Shown here piece by piece: positions 27,769 to 35,897 of a DNA stretch of 64,000 bases. Source of the DNA: an uncultured Pseudomonadota bacterium (GTDB taxonomy: Bacteria; Pseudomonadota; Gammaproteobacteria; Xanthomonadales; Wenzhouxiangellaceae); the NCBI GenBank assembly GCA_937138395.1, contig CAKZPB010000078.1, positions 38,007 through 102,006 on the forward strand, given 5' to 3'. Numbering within the stretch: the first letter of the stretch is position 1; each line of letters begins with the position of its first letter. The notes under the pieces are model-generated. The model was not told the DNA's origin. It was given only the letters and a program-made list of their open reading frames with translations, and made no database searches. A program made the translations under genes and the position numbers.

Positions 27769-29115
27769 GTGGCCCGCAGACAACGGCGCCGGCGTTTGCC
27801 GGCTGAACCGATTACGATCGATATTCATGATCTGAGCCATGACGGTCGTGGTGTCGGCAGGCACGAAGACAAAGTCGTTTTCGTGCACTCCGCACTGCCC
27901 GAAGAACGTGTGCATGCCCGTTTGACGGGACGCAATCGGCGTTTCGATGATGCCTTGACGCTGGCTGTTGATGTCAGCAGTCCGGACCGCGTCGAACCGG
28001 AATGCCCGTGGTTCGGAAACTGTGGTGGCTGCGCGCTGCAGCACTTGCAGCATCCGGCACAGTTGAAATGGAAGCAGTCTCGATTGGAGGAGAACTTCAG
28101 GCGCATCGGGCAGGTCAAGCCCAATGAGTGGCTGGCACCGATCCAGGCGGACCCCTGGCATTATCGCCGCCGCGCCCGTTTGAGCGCGCGTCTCGTACAG
28201 GGCAAGGGTCGGGTGCTGGTTGGTTTTCGTGAAATCGGGGGGCGTTATGTTGCCGATATCGAGCGCTGTTCGATCCTGGATCGTTTCTTCTCGGATCGCT
28301 TGATGTCGCTGTCGGACTTGATCGGGTCATTGTCCATCCCCGACCGCATCGCACAAATTGAATGTGCAGCCGGCGATCATTCGGCCGCAATCGTCATTCG
28401 TCATCTCGAGCCGCTGACCGATGAAGATCACCAGCGTCTGATCGAATGGTCCAGTGCTCAATCCATAGACGGACAGCCCCTGGGTATCTATCTACAGCCC
28501 AAGGGGCCGGATAGCGTGCATCTGCTGACGCCTGAAACGCATGAATTGTCCTATCATCTGGAACGCTACCAGCTGGATCTGAAGTTTCATCCCCAGCACT
28601 TTATCCAGATCAACAGCGAGGTCAATCAACAGTTGATTGATGCAGCCTTGACGCTGCTGGAGCTTGATTCAAATGATCGCGTGCTTGACCTGTTTTGCGG
28701 CCTTGGCAATTTTTCGCTGCCGATCGCGCGCAGGGCTGCTCACGTCGTTGGGGTCGAGCTTGAGTCTGCCCTGGTGGACGCAGCACGGGACAATGCCGTG
28801 CGCAATGAGCTGAACAACGCGGAATTCGTTTCCGCTGATCTGACAGCAGCTTCGGATTCACTGGATTTCATGAACACACCATACGATGCGGTCCTGATTG
28901 ATCCGCCGCGTTCTGGCGCCGCAGAAATTCTGCCGTTGATTGCCGCCAGCAATGCGCCCCGGGTGGTTTATGTTTCGTGTGACCCGGCCACGCTGGCGCG
29001 CGATGCCGGTACGCTGGTTCAGCAGCATGGCTATACGCTGGAATCTGCCGGCATTGCCGATATGTTTCCTCACACAGCGCACGTTGAATCGCTGGCCTTG
29101 TTTACCAAACCCTGA
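27769..29115 (+). CDS. rlmD: 23S rRNA (uracil-1939-C5)-methyltransferase RlmD
   Basis: The 448-residue product starts at GTG. A TRAM domain (ITIDIHDLSHDGRGVGRHED) is followed by the iron-sulfur cysteines CPWFGNCGGC plus a later Cys in IERCSIL. The methyltransferase domain has the SAM motif VLDLFCGLGNFSLPIA, IDPPRSGA and the catalytic Cys in YVSCDPATLARD. It makes m5U at position 1939 of 23S rRNA. It lies 27 nt after ydbL and 12 nt before nagZ, inside one long co-directional run. Confidence 0.95.
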   Translation: MARRQRRRRLPAEPITIDIHDLSHDGRGVGRHEDKVVFVHSALPEERVHARLTGRNRRFDDALTLAVDVSSPDRVEPECPWFGNCGGCALQHLQHPAQLKWKQSRLEENFRRIGQVKPNEWLAPIQADPWHYRRRARLSARLVQGKGRVLVGFREIGGRYVADIERCSILDRFFSDRLMSLSDLIGSLSIPDRIAQIECAAGDHSAAIVIRHLEPLTDEDHQRLIEWSSAQSIDGQPLGIYLQPKGPDSVHLLTPETHELSYHLERYQLDLKFHPQHFIQINSEVNQQLIDAALTLLELDSNDRVLDLFCGLGNFSLPIARRAAHVVGVELESALVDAARDNAVRNELNNAEFVSADLTAASDSLDFMNTPYDAVLIDPPRSGAAEILPLIAASNAPRVVYVSCDPATLARDAGTLVQQHGYTLESAGIADMFPHTAHVESLALFTKP

Positions 29116-29127
29116 AGGACTGCAATC

Positions 29128-30153
29128 GTGTCTGGCCCGTTAATTATTGGAATCAATGGACTGTCCCTGGATTCGTCGACCCAAGCGCAACTGCTTCACC
29201 CGGCGATCGGCGGCGTCATTCTGTTTTCTCGCAATTACGATGACCTCGAACAACTCAGGCAATTGACCGAGCAGATCCGGTCACTGGATCGCCCTCGGCT
29301 GGTGCTGATGGTTGACCAGGAGGGTGGTGCCGTGCAGCGTTTTCAGCAGCAGTTCACGCGCCTGCCACCACTGGCCGCTTTGGGCCGCTGGTATACCAGC
29401 CACCCGCATCGCGCACTGGACATGGCCTATCGCCATGCGCGCGTCATGGCGGCCGAAGTTCTCGCTGCAGGACTTGATATGAGTCTGGCGCCAGTGCTTG
29501 ACCTGCAGGGCATCAGCGAAGTCATTGGCAGCCGGGCGTTCAGCAGTGATCCGGATGCGGTGTTCGATCTGGCCGGGCATTATCTGGCGGGAATGCGGGA
29601 TGCCGGAATGGCCAGCTGTGGCAAGCATTTTCCAGGTCATGGTTCAGTCCAGGCAGACAGCCATCATCAGCAGGTGACTGACTCGCGGACAAGCACTGAA
29701 ATCGAACGGGACATCGAGCCGTTCAGGCGCTTGCTGGCGCAATTGGATAGCCTGATGCCGGCACATGTCTGTTACCAGCAGGTGGATAAGGAACCCGCCG
29801 GATTTTCAGAGGTCTGGCTGAACGATGTGCTGCGTCGCGACATGAGTTACCAGGGCATCATTATTTCGGATGATCTGGATATGGCGGGCGCGAGCACTGC
29901 CGGCGAACCGCTGCAGCGTCTGCAGGCATGTTTGAATGCCGGTTGTGATCTGGCCCTGGTCTGCGCGCCCGAATCGGTTGCCAAGCTGCTCAGTTCGCTG
30001 GACGATAGTGGCCTGCAGTTACCGGACTGCAGCAATCTGATCGAACGCCTGTATGGTCGGCCTTCGTTCAGTCTCGAGGAGCAGCTGCTGGTCCCGGAAT
30101 TCCGTTCCTGGCGTGAATCATTGAATGCATTGGCGGAGCAATCTCATGGTTGA
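29128..30153 (+). CDS. nagZ: Beta-N-acetylhexosaminidase NagZ
   Basis: The 341-residue product starts at GTG with GAAGG upstream. GH3 family hallmarks: DQEGGAVQRF, the catalytic loop KHFPGHGSVQADSHH with its Asp-His dyad, and the nucleophile in SDDLDMAGA. It removes N-acetylglucosamine from anhydro-muropeptides in the cytoplasm during peptidoglycan recycling. The product signals beta-lactamase induction in species with AmpR. The stop overlaps the mscS-like gene by 8 nt. Confidence 0.95.
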   Translation: MSGPLIIGINGLSLDSSTQAQLLHPAIGGVILFSRNYDDLEQLRQLTEQIRSLDRPRLVLMVDQEGGAVQRFQQQFTRLPPLAALGRWYTSHPHRALDMAYRHARVMAAEVLAAGLDMSLAPVLDLQGISEVIGSRAFSSDPDAVFDLAGHYLAGMRDAGMASCGKHFPGHGSVQADSHHQQVTDSRTSTEIERDIEPFRRLLAQLDSLMPAHVCYQQVDKEPAGFSEVWLNDVLRRDMSYQGIIISDDLDMAGASTAGEPLQRLQACLNAGCDLALVCAPESVAKLLSSLDDSGLQLPDCSNLIERLYGRPSFSLEEQLLVPEFRSWRESLNALAEQSHG

Positions 30154-31276
30154 ATGGTTGGAGAAACTGGCATCACTGGTTGGCTTGAATCCGTGGACGG
30201 TAAAAGTCTTTTTCGTCATCCTGGGTGCACTGCTGCTGGATTTTGTTTATCGAAAATTCGTCAATCGAATGGCGCGACTGGCAGAACGCAGCGATAATTT
30301 CTGGGACGATGCGCTGGTCTATGCCGGCAAGCGTCCGATCTCGCTTTTGATCTATGGCGAGGCCCTGCTGGTATCGGCGCGCATTCTTCAGCCGCATACT
30401 GAAGTCATTATTTTCTCCAGCAGCATTCTGGCCATCGCCCAGCAATTGCTGCTGGTAACCATCGTCACCTGGTTTGCCTATCGACTCGCGCAGGGGTTCG
30501 AAAAGGCCTGGGTCCGGCATCGTCAGGCCAGCAATCGCGATTTCGACATCACCACGGTCAGCGTGCTGGGAAGAATAGTTCGCATTGCGGTCATTGTGAC
30601 CGGCATCCTGACGATTCTGAGTATTCTCGATATCCCGATCTCGGGCTTGCTGGCTGCTGGTGGCGTCGGCGGAATTGCCATCGGCCTTGCGGCGCGGGAT
30701 TTGCTGGCCAACTTCTTTGGCGGTTTGATGGTGTTTCTGGATCGGCCCTTTTCAGTTGGCGACTGGGTGCGCTCCCCGGATCGTGAAATCGAGGGCGTGG
30801 TCCAGAAGATTGGGTGGCGGGTCACGACCATCATGAAGTTTGATCGCCGACCAATGTATGTGCCGAATTCGGTATTTACCACCATCACGGTCGAGAATCC
30901 CTCAAGAATGACCTATCGGCGAATTTTTGAACACGTTGGCGTTCGCTATGACGACTTCAAACAGGTCCAGTCGATTGTCGATGCAATTCGCAGCATGCTG
31001 CAATCGCATGAGGATATCGCCTCGGACCAAACACTGATTGTGCATTTCAATCACTTCGGCAGTTCGTCGCTGGATATCATGGTCTACTGCTTTACCAGGA
31101 CCATCGTCTGGGCGGAATATCACGCAGTACGCGAGGATGTCTTGATCCGGGTCGGCGAGGTCATCGAACAGCACGATGCTGAAATTGCCTACCCGACACA
31201 AACGCTGAAGCTCGATGCAGTACCGGCCGAACTGCAGCAGCTGACTCGCGAACAACAGAATCCGAACGATTCATGA
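30146..31276 (+). CDS. MscS-family mechanosensitive channel
   Basis: The product is about 376 residues from ATG 30146, which overlaps nagZ. Membrane spans lie at about 17-37, 70-90, 100-120 and 145-165. The pore helix and MscS core read SGLLAAGGVGGIAIGLAARDLLANFFGGLMVFLDRPFSVGDWV in pattern, followed by the beta domain with RRPMYVPNSVF. It opens on membrane tension to release solutes. Coupling to nagZ could tie osmotic safety to cell-wall turnover (inference). A second MscS paralogue is encoded at 55 kb. Confidence 0.9.
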   Translation: MVEWLEKLASLVGLNPWTVKVFFVILGALLLDFVYRKFVNRMARLAERSDNFWDDALVYAGKRPISLLIYGEALLVSARILQPHTEVIIFSSSILAIAQQLLLVTIVTWFAYRLAQGFEKAWVRHRQASNRDFDITTVSVLGRIVRIAVIVTGILTILSILDIPISGLLAAGGVGGIAIGLAARDLLANFFGGLMVFLDRPFSVGDWVRSPDREIEGVVQKIGWRVTTIMKFDRRPMYVPNSVFTTITVENPSRMTYRRIFEHVGVRYDDFKQVQSIVDAIRSMLQSHEDIASDQTLIVHFNHFGSSSLDIMVYCFTRTIVWAEYHAVREDVLIRVGEVIEQHDAEIAYPTQTLKLDAVPAELQQLTREQQNPNDS

Positions 31277-31827
31277 AGGAGACCAACTGGCCTGAGGGTG
31301 CTGAGCGGGTGGTGTCCCGCGAGCAGGTCGGAGCAGCCTGGGATTCTCTTGCAGCGCAACTGAATCAACAGTTGGATCAGATTCAGGAATCGGAACTCAT
31401 CATCATGCCCGTCATGAAGGGTGGCTTGTATCCGGCCGTCGAACTGACGCGCCGCTTGCGCCGCCCGCTGCTGCTTGACTATGTTCATGCGACGCGCTAC
31501 CGGAATGAGCTGCGGGGCCAGCAAATCGAATGGCAATACTGGCCCGAGCGGGATTTCAGTCAGGCAACGGTAGTGCTGGTCGATGATATTTTCGACGAGG
31601 GCTACACGCTTGAGGCCGTGCAGCAGCGCTTGTTGAAATTCGACTGCGAAGTCATCAGCGTGGTGCTGTGCAGGAAACAACACGACCGCGGTCTGGCCCG
31701 GGACTGGGTCGACTTTCATGCGCTGGAAGTGCCTGATCGTTTCGTGTTCGGCTGCGGCATGGACTTGTACGGTCACTGGCGCCAGCTGGAATCGATCTGG
31801 GCGTTGGCCGAAGAGGACTCATCATGA
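31273..31827 (+). CDS. hpt: Hypoxanthine-guanine phosphoribosyltransferase
   Basis: The 184-residue product starts in an ATGA overlap with the mscS-like gene. The PRPP-binding motif is VVLVDDIFDEGYTL; the early loop is PVMKGGLYPAVELTRRL and the C-terminal purine-contact region is VPDRFVFGCGMDLYG. It salvages hypoxanthine or guanine using PRPP. It is directly followed by a methylthio-purine phosphorylase, which releases hypoxanthine, so the pair forms a logical salvage step. Confidence 0.88.
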   Translation: MKETNWPEGAERVVSREQVGAAWDSLAAQLNQQLDQIQESELIIMPVMKGGLYPAVELTRRLRRPLLLDYVHATRYRNELRGQQIEWQYWPERDFSQATVVLVDDIFDEGYTLEAVQQRLLKFDCEVISVVLCRKQHDRGLARDWVDFHALEVPDRFVFGCGMDLYGHWRQLESIWALAEEDSS

Positions 31828-32561
31828 CGCTGGCTGTTATAGGTGGTAGTGGTGCATTGGACCATTTCACAACGATCAGAACAGAAGCCATCACAACGCC
31901 GTTCGGTGCGCCCTCGGCAAGACCACGGCATATCAGGATTGGTGAAATACCGGCACTATTCCTGCCGCGTCATGGTGATCCGCATCGGATTCCACCGCAT
32001 AAAGTCAACTATCGAGCCAATCTGCACGCGCTGAAAACGCTGGGAGCAAAACAGATCATTGCCATCAATGCCGTGGGCGGTATTGATGCGTCGCTGAAAC
32101 CGGGAGCCATGGTTATTCCCGACCAGTTGATTGATTACACCTGGGGTCGGGCACATACCTTCAGCGATGGTGGCTCGGCAATGTTGCGGCACGTCGAGTT
32201 TGCAGAACCGTTTGCAGGGCGCGTGCGTCAAGCCTTGATTCAGGCTGCAGCCGATTGCAGCATCGCAACCGTCAATCAAGGCTGCTATGCGGTCACCCAG
32301 GGACCGCGCCTTGAAACCGCGGCCGAAGTTCAGCGATTGAAGCGCGATGGTGGCACGATTGTCGGCATGACCGCAATGCCGGAGACCGGTCTCGCGCGGG
32401 AACTCGAGCTTGATTATGCCGGGCTTTGCCTGGTGGCCAATCCTGCCGCCGGCTTGACCGAAACGCCGATCAGTGAACAAGCGATCCATGACCAGCTCGC
32501 CCGAACGATGGAACAGGCGTTGGTGATCGTTACCCGAGCCGCATTGAATTTGCAGCAATAA
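31824..32561 (+). CDS. MTAP/PNP-family phosphorylase, probable S-methyl-5'-thioinosine phosphorylase
   Basis: The 245-residue product starts in an ATGA overlap with hpt. Motifs of the MTAP/PNP fold include VIGGSGALD, PRHGDPHRIPPHKVNYRAN, INAVGGI and GMTAMPETGLARELELDYA. Pseudomonads encode S-methyl-5'-thioinosine phosphorylase next to nagZ; the same neighbourhood here favours that substrate over methylthioadenosine. Phosphorolysis yields methylthioribose-1-phosphate plus hypoxanthine, the substrate of the preceding Hpt. Confidence 0.85.
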   Translation: MTLAVIGGSGALDHFTTIRTEAITTPFGAPSARPRHIRIGEIPALFLPRHGDPHRIPPHKVNYRANLHALKTLGAKQIIAINAVGGIDASLKPGAMVIPDQLIDYTWGRAHTFSDGGSAMLRHVEFAEPFAGRVRQALIQAAADCSIATVNQGCYAVTQGPRLETAAEVQRLKRDGGTIVGMTAMPETGLARELELDYAGLCLVANPAAGLTETPISEQAIHDQLARTMEQALVIVTRAALNLQQ

Positions 32562-32688
32562 TTGCGCTGACCGGCTTCAAATACCGGCATAAAGGGGTAA
32601 AGTGTGATCCAGTTCTCTGACGCGCGGCTTGCGTGTCAGCGCATGATCGGTACCATAGAAGTTCCCCTTGGTTTCAGAAGAAAACCTG

Positions 32689-33579
32689 ATGAATCAACCT
32701 TCGACATTTTCGGCCTTGCATCTGAGCGCAAAGGATATGACGGTACTGCGTTCATTGATGAATCTGGCCGCGTCGAAAACACAGCAGGAATGGACGGTTC
32801 GCCAGGAGGACTCCATCAATGGAGAACTGGGCGATGTCATTCTTGTTGATGTCGATCAGCCCGATGGCGCCGCGCTATGGCCTGAACTCAATGAACGACA
32901 GCGCCCAGCGGTCGCTTTGTCGCGCAGGCGTGATTTCCCCGCTAAATTTGTTCTGAACAAGCCCATCCGCTCGCAGCAGTTGCTCACGCTGCTGGCCGAT
33001 CTGATGATGGCTTCCGACGAGCCCGATGAGGATCCTGATTGGAAGACGCTGGCATTTGCAGATGATGACGGTGAACTTCCGTTGGCCGAGCATCTTCGAC
33101 GACATGATTGGGATCAACCCGTCATGATTGGCGGCGATTATCTCCCGGAACTGATTATCGACGCCGGTGCCGGCGCCTGGTTTACCAGTGCTTCTGATCG
33201 TGAACTGGCCCGTTTGCTGCGCCGCAACTTCAGCCGTGAAGAGGCCCGGGTCCTTTCGAGTACCGAACTGGTTGTCCACACGGACGGACTAGAACAGCAG
33301 AGCCTGACCAACCTGAAGTGGCGCTCTGGGCTTGCGCTATCGGCCGGCGCATTGCATCCGGATTTGTCCAATCTATCCATTCGCTTCATGTTGCCACAGG
33401 TGCCGCATCAAGCCCTGTCGGACACTGCCTATTCCAGACAGGCTCGAACGCTGATCCGGGAGCCGATGACGATTGATGAGCTGCTCGAGCAGAGTGGGGC
33501 GGATCGAAACGACGTCGCTGAATTCCTGAACGCCTGCTATGTCTGTGGTTTTCTGTTGCTGGACCAAAGTCAGGCCTGA
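32689..33579 (+). CDS. Unrecognised protein with pseudo-receiver and C-terminal winged-helix-like region
   Basis: The 296-residue product starts at ATG 32689 after AGAAG. I do not recognise the family. Residues about 46-105 have the beta-alpha rhythm of a response-regulator receiver (DVILVDVDQPDG, then FVLNKPIRSQQLLTLLADL with a Lys-Pro as in receivers), but the standard acidic pair is missing. The middle is acidic. The C-terminus (about 258-292, MTIDELLEQSGADRNDVAEFLNAC) could be a winged helix. No signal peptide or membrane span is visible. It lies between the nagZ-hpt run and mvaS. Confidence 0.65.
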   Translation: MNQPSTFSALHLSAKDMTVLRSLMNLAASKTQQEWTVRQEDSINGELGDVILVDVDQPDGAALWPELNERQRPAVALSRRRDFPAKFVLNKPIRSQQLLTLLADLMMASDEPDEDPDWKTLAFADDDGELPLAEHLRRHDWDQPVMIGGDYLPELIIDAGAGAWFTSASDRELARLLRRNFSREEARVLSSTELVVHTDGLEQQSLTNLKWRSGLALSAGALHPDLSNLSIRFMLPQVPHQALSDTAYSRQARTLIREPMTIDELLEQSGADRNDVAEFLNACYVCGFLLLDQSQA

Positions 33580-33642
33580 TCTTCCGACAATACCGTCAGA
33601 ATTACTTATCATGTAGTTCATCACTCGACTGGTTGCGTCTGA

Positions 33643-34887
33643 ATGTCCTCAAATCGAATCGGAATCGATGCCCTGGCTTTTTCAGGGCCTGATGCCTATC
33701 TTGCCCTGGCAGACCTGGCCCGCGCGCGTGGCGTTGACCCGGATAAGTACACGATCGGCCTGGGTCAGCACAGCATGGCCATCGCATCACCGTGTGAGGA
33801 TCCGGTCACAATGGCCGTTCAGGCCGGACAATCGGCGCTGAAGAAATTCGGAATTGACCCCGACGAAATTGGTACGTTGATTGTCGGGACAGAAACCGGA
33901 ATTGATCACAGCAAGCCTGTGGCCGTCTATGTGCATGAACTCCTCGGGCTGAGCCAGAATTGCCGCACGTTTGAAACCAAGCACGCCTGCTACGGTGCGA
34001 TGGCCGGCTTGACGTCTTCAATGGACTGGATCGCAAGTGGCAGGGCTCGTGGGCGAAAAGCACTGGTGATCGCTTCTGACATCGCCTCCTATGGACTGAA
34101 CACGCCCGGAGAACCCACTCAGGGTGCCGGTGCGGTCGCGATGGTGGTTTCTGCTGATCCGCGCCTGCTTGCGTTTGATGCGCGGCGCATCGGTGACTAC
34201 ACGCGCCAGGTCATGGATTTCTGGCGCCCACTGTATTCAAAATACGCCTTTGCTGATGGGCATTATTCGATTGAGTGCTATCTCGACGCATTGGCCGGTG
34301 CTCATCAAGATGCTTTTGCCGAAGCCGATGGGCCGGATTCCGATACGGAGCTGGTCGCTTGCCTTTACCATATCCCCTTTGTTCGCATGGCATTCAAAGC
34401 GCACCAGCGCTACCTTGAAATCATTCAAGGTGGACCGATTGATCGTGATCACCCGTCACAATTGCAGGCATTGAAAGAAGACTATCAGCGTCGTGTGCTG
34501 CCCTGGCTCTCGCTGAACGCTGAAATAGGCAATATCTATACCGGCTCGTTATTTTTATCCTTGATCGATTTGCTGCGACAGCAGTCCAGTGATCTTGCCG
34601 GTCAGTCCATCAGTCTGTTCTCGTATGGCAGTGGATGCGGTGCCACCTATTGCCTTGCCCGGATTCAACCGACAGCATGCGACTGGGTCGATGCAATGGA
34701 TCCATCGGCCGCGCTTGACCAACGCAGAAAACTGAGTATGGACGAGTATGAACAGCTGATCGAAGATTGCTCAAGCGCTGATCAGCAGCCTCATCTCGAC
34801 CCGAGTGATTACGGCCATCGGTCAGGCCTTTTCTACGTTGGTACGCAAGACCACCAGCGCCAGTATCGTCAGCAGGAAAAGGCGTAA
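33643..34887 (+). CDS. mvaS: Hydroxymethylglutaryl-CoA synthase
   Basis: The 414-residue product is a full-length bacterial HMG-CoA synthase. The catalytic triad is visible: Glu84 (GTETGIDHSK), Cys116 (KHACYGA) and His243 (LYHIPF). It condenses acetyl-CoA and acetoacetyl-CoA to HMG-CoA. None of the other mevalonate genes (HMG-CoA reductase, mevalonate kinases) is nearby, while thiolase at 39 kb and HMG-CoA lyase at 57 kb are. It could therefore serve ketone-body or leucine-linked metabolism rather than isoprenoid synthesis (inference). It is convergent with pirin. Confidence 0.92.
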   Translation: MSSNRIGIDALAFSGPDAYLALADLARARGVDPDKYTIGLGQHSMAIASPCEDPVTMAVQAGQSALKKFGIDPDEIGTLIVGTETGIDHSKPVAVYVHELLGLSQNCRTFETKHACYGAMAGLTSSMDWIASGRARGRKALVIASDIASYGLNTPGEPTQGAGAVAMVVSADPRLLAFDARRIGDYTRQVMDFWRPLYSKYAFADGHYSIECYLDALAGAHQDAFAEADGPDSDTELVACLYHIPFVRMAFKAHQRYLEIIQGGPIDRDHPSQLQALKEDYQRRVLPWLSLNAEIGNIYTGSLFLSLIDLLRQQSSDLAGQSISLFSYGSGCGATYCLARIQPTACDWVDAMDPSAALDQRRKLSMDEYEQLIEDCSSADQQPHLDPSDYGHRSGLFYVGTQDHQRQYRQQEKA

Positions 34888-34909
34888 TGCATTGCGCTGA
34901 AACGGTTTT

Positions 34910-35842
34910 TCAATTGGATTCAGGAAGCGCGATGCGTTCGCACTCGTTTGGTACAGGGTCAAATCGATCCGCTGTCCAATCGGCCTTGGCCTGTTCCAAC
35001 AGACGCTGATCTGAGGCAACGAAGTTCCACCAGATATGCCGCGGCCCGTCTATGGCCTTGCCGCCAATCAGCATCATGTGAGTGGGGTTCACGCTTTGTA
35101 GATTCACCAGCATTCCGGCCCTCAATATGACCATACTGCCGGCTTCGAATCGGTCATCACCAATCTGTAGTTTGCCACTGACGATATACAGCGCACGTTC
35201 GTCATATTCGTCGTCAACCAGAATTTCAGCATCAGCCTGCAGTTGAATTTCGGCATAGAGCGTCGGCCAGTCGACTGAGACCGGTGATGTATGCCCGAAA
35301 AAATGACCGGCAATCAGACGAATGGATACGCTCTCCAGTTCGATTTCGGGCAGCGCGGCTTTCGGATAGTGAATGAACGAAGGCTCAGCCCGTTCCTGAT
35401 CCAGCGGTAGCGCAACCCAGGCCTGAATACCGTGCAAAGGATGATGATCCGCTTCACGAGTGACCTGTGGTGTGCGTTCGGAATGCACAATGCCGCGACC
35501 AGCCTTCATCCAGTTCACGTCACCGGGTTTGATCACCATCTCGGTGCCAAGACTGTCGCGATGTAGAATTTCGCCGTTGAACAGATAGGTGATCGTAGCC
35601 AGGCCAATATGCGGATGCGGACGGACGTCAATGCCGTTACCACGGGAAAATTCGCTCGGGCCCATTTCATCAAAAAAAATGAACGGGCCGACCATCTGAC
35701 GTTGGCCAGCGGGCAGGGCGCGCCGCACCTCGAATCCGCCGAGGTCACGCGACCGCGGTCGGAGCACCAGTTCCACGTCAGACTGCAGCTCATGTGCATC
35801 GGGCGCGCTCGCGTCAGCGGCCGGGCAGTTGAAGTGAGTCAT
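34910..35842 (-). CDS. Pirin family protein
   Basis: The 310-residue product has two cupin-like domains. The N-terminal one carries the pirin metal ligands: RPHPHIGLATITYLF, ILHRDSLG and the IVHSERTP motif. Pirins are iron proteins; some act as quercetin dioxygenases, others as redox-sensitive regulators, so the role cannot be fixed. It is downstream of the aldehyde dehydrogenase on the same strand (55 nt), so all three genes als-like, aldh and pirin are probably one operon. Confidence 0.88.
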   Translation of the reverse strand: MTHFNCPAADASAPDAHELQSDVELVLRPRSRDLGGFEVRRALPAGQRQMVGPFIFFDEMGPSEFSRGNGIDVRPHPHIGLATITYLFNGEILHRDSLGTEMVIKPGDVNWMKAGRGIVHSERTPQVTREADHHPLHGIQAWVALPLDQERAEPSFIHYPKAALPEIELESVSIRLIAGHFFGHTSPVSVDWPTLYAEIQLQADAEILVDDEYDERALYIVSGKLQIGDDRFEAGSMVILRAGMLVNLQSVNPTHMMLIGGKAIDGPRHIWWNFVASDQRLLEQAKADWTADRFDPVPNECERIALPESN

Positions 35843-35897
35843 GTTTGGCCTTTGATACGGATCCGCTGATATTCTGAACGCTGGATCATCGTTTTAC

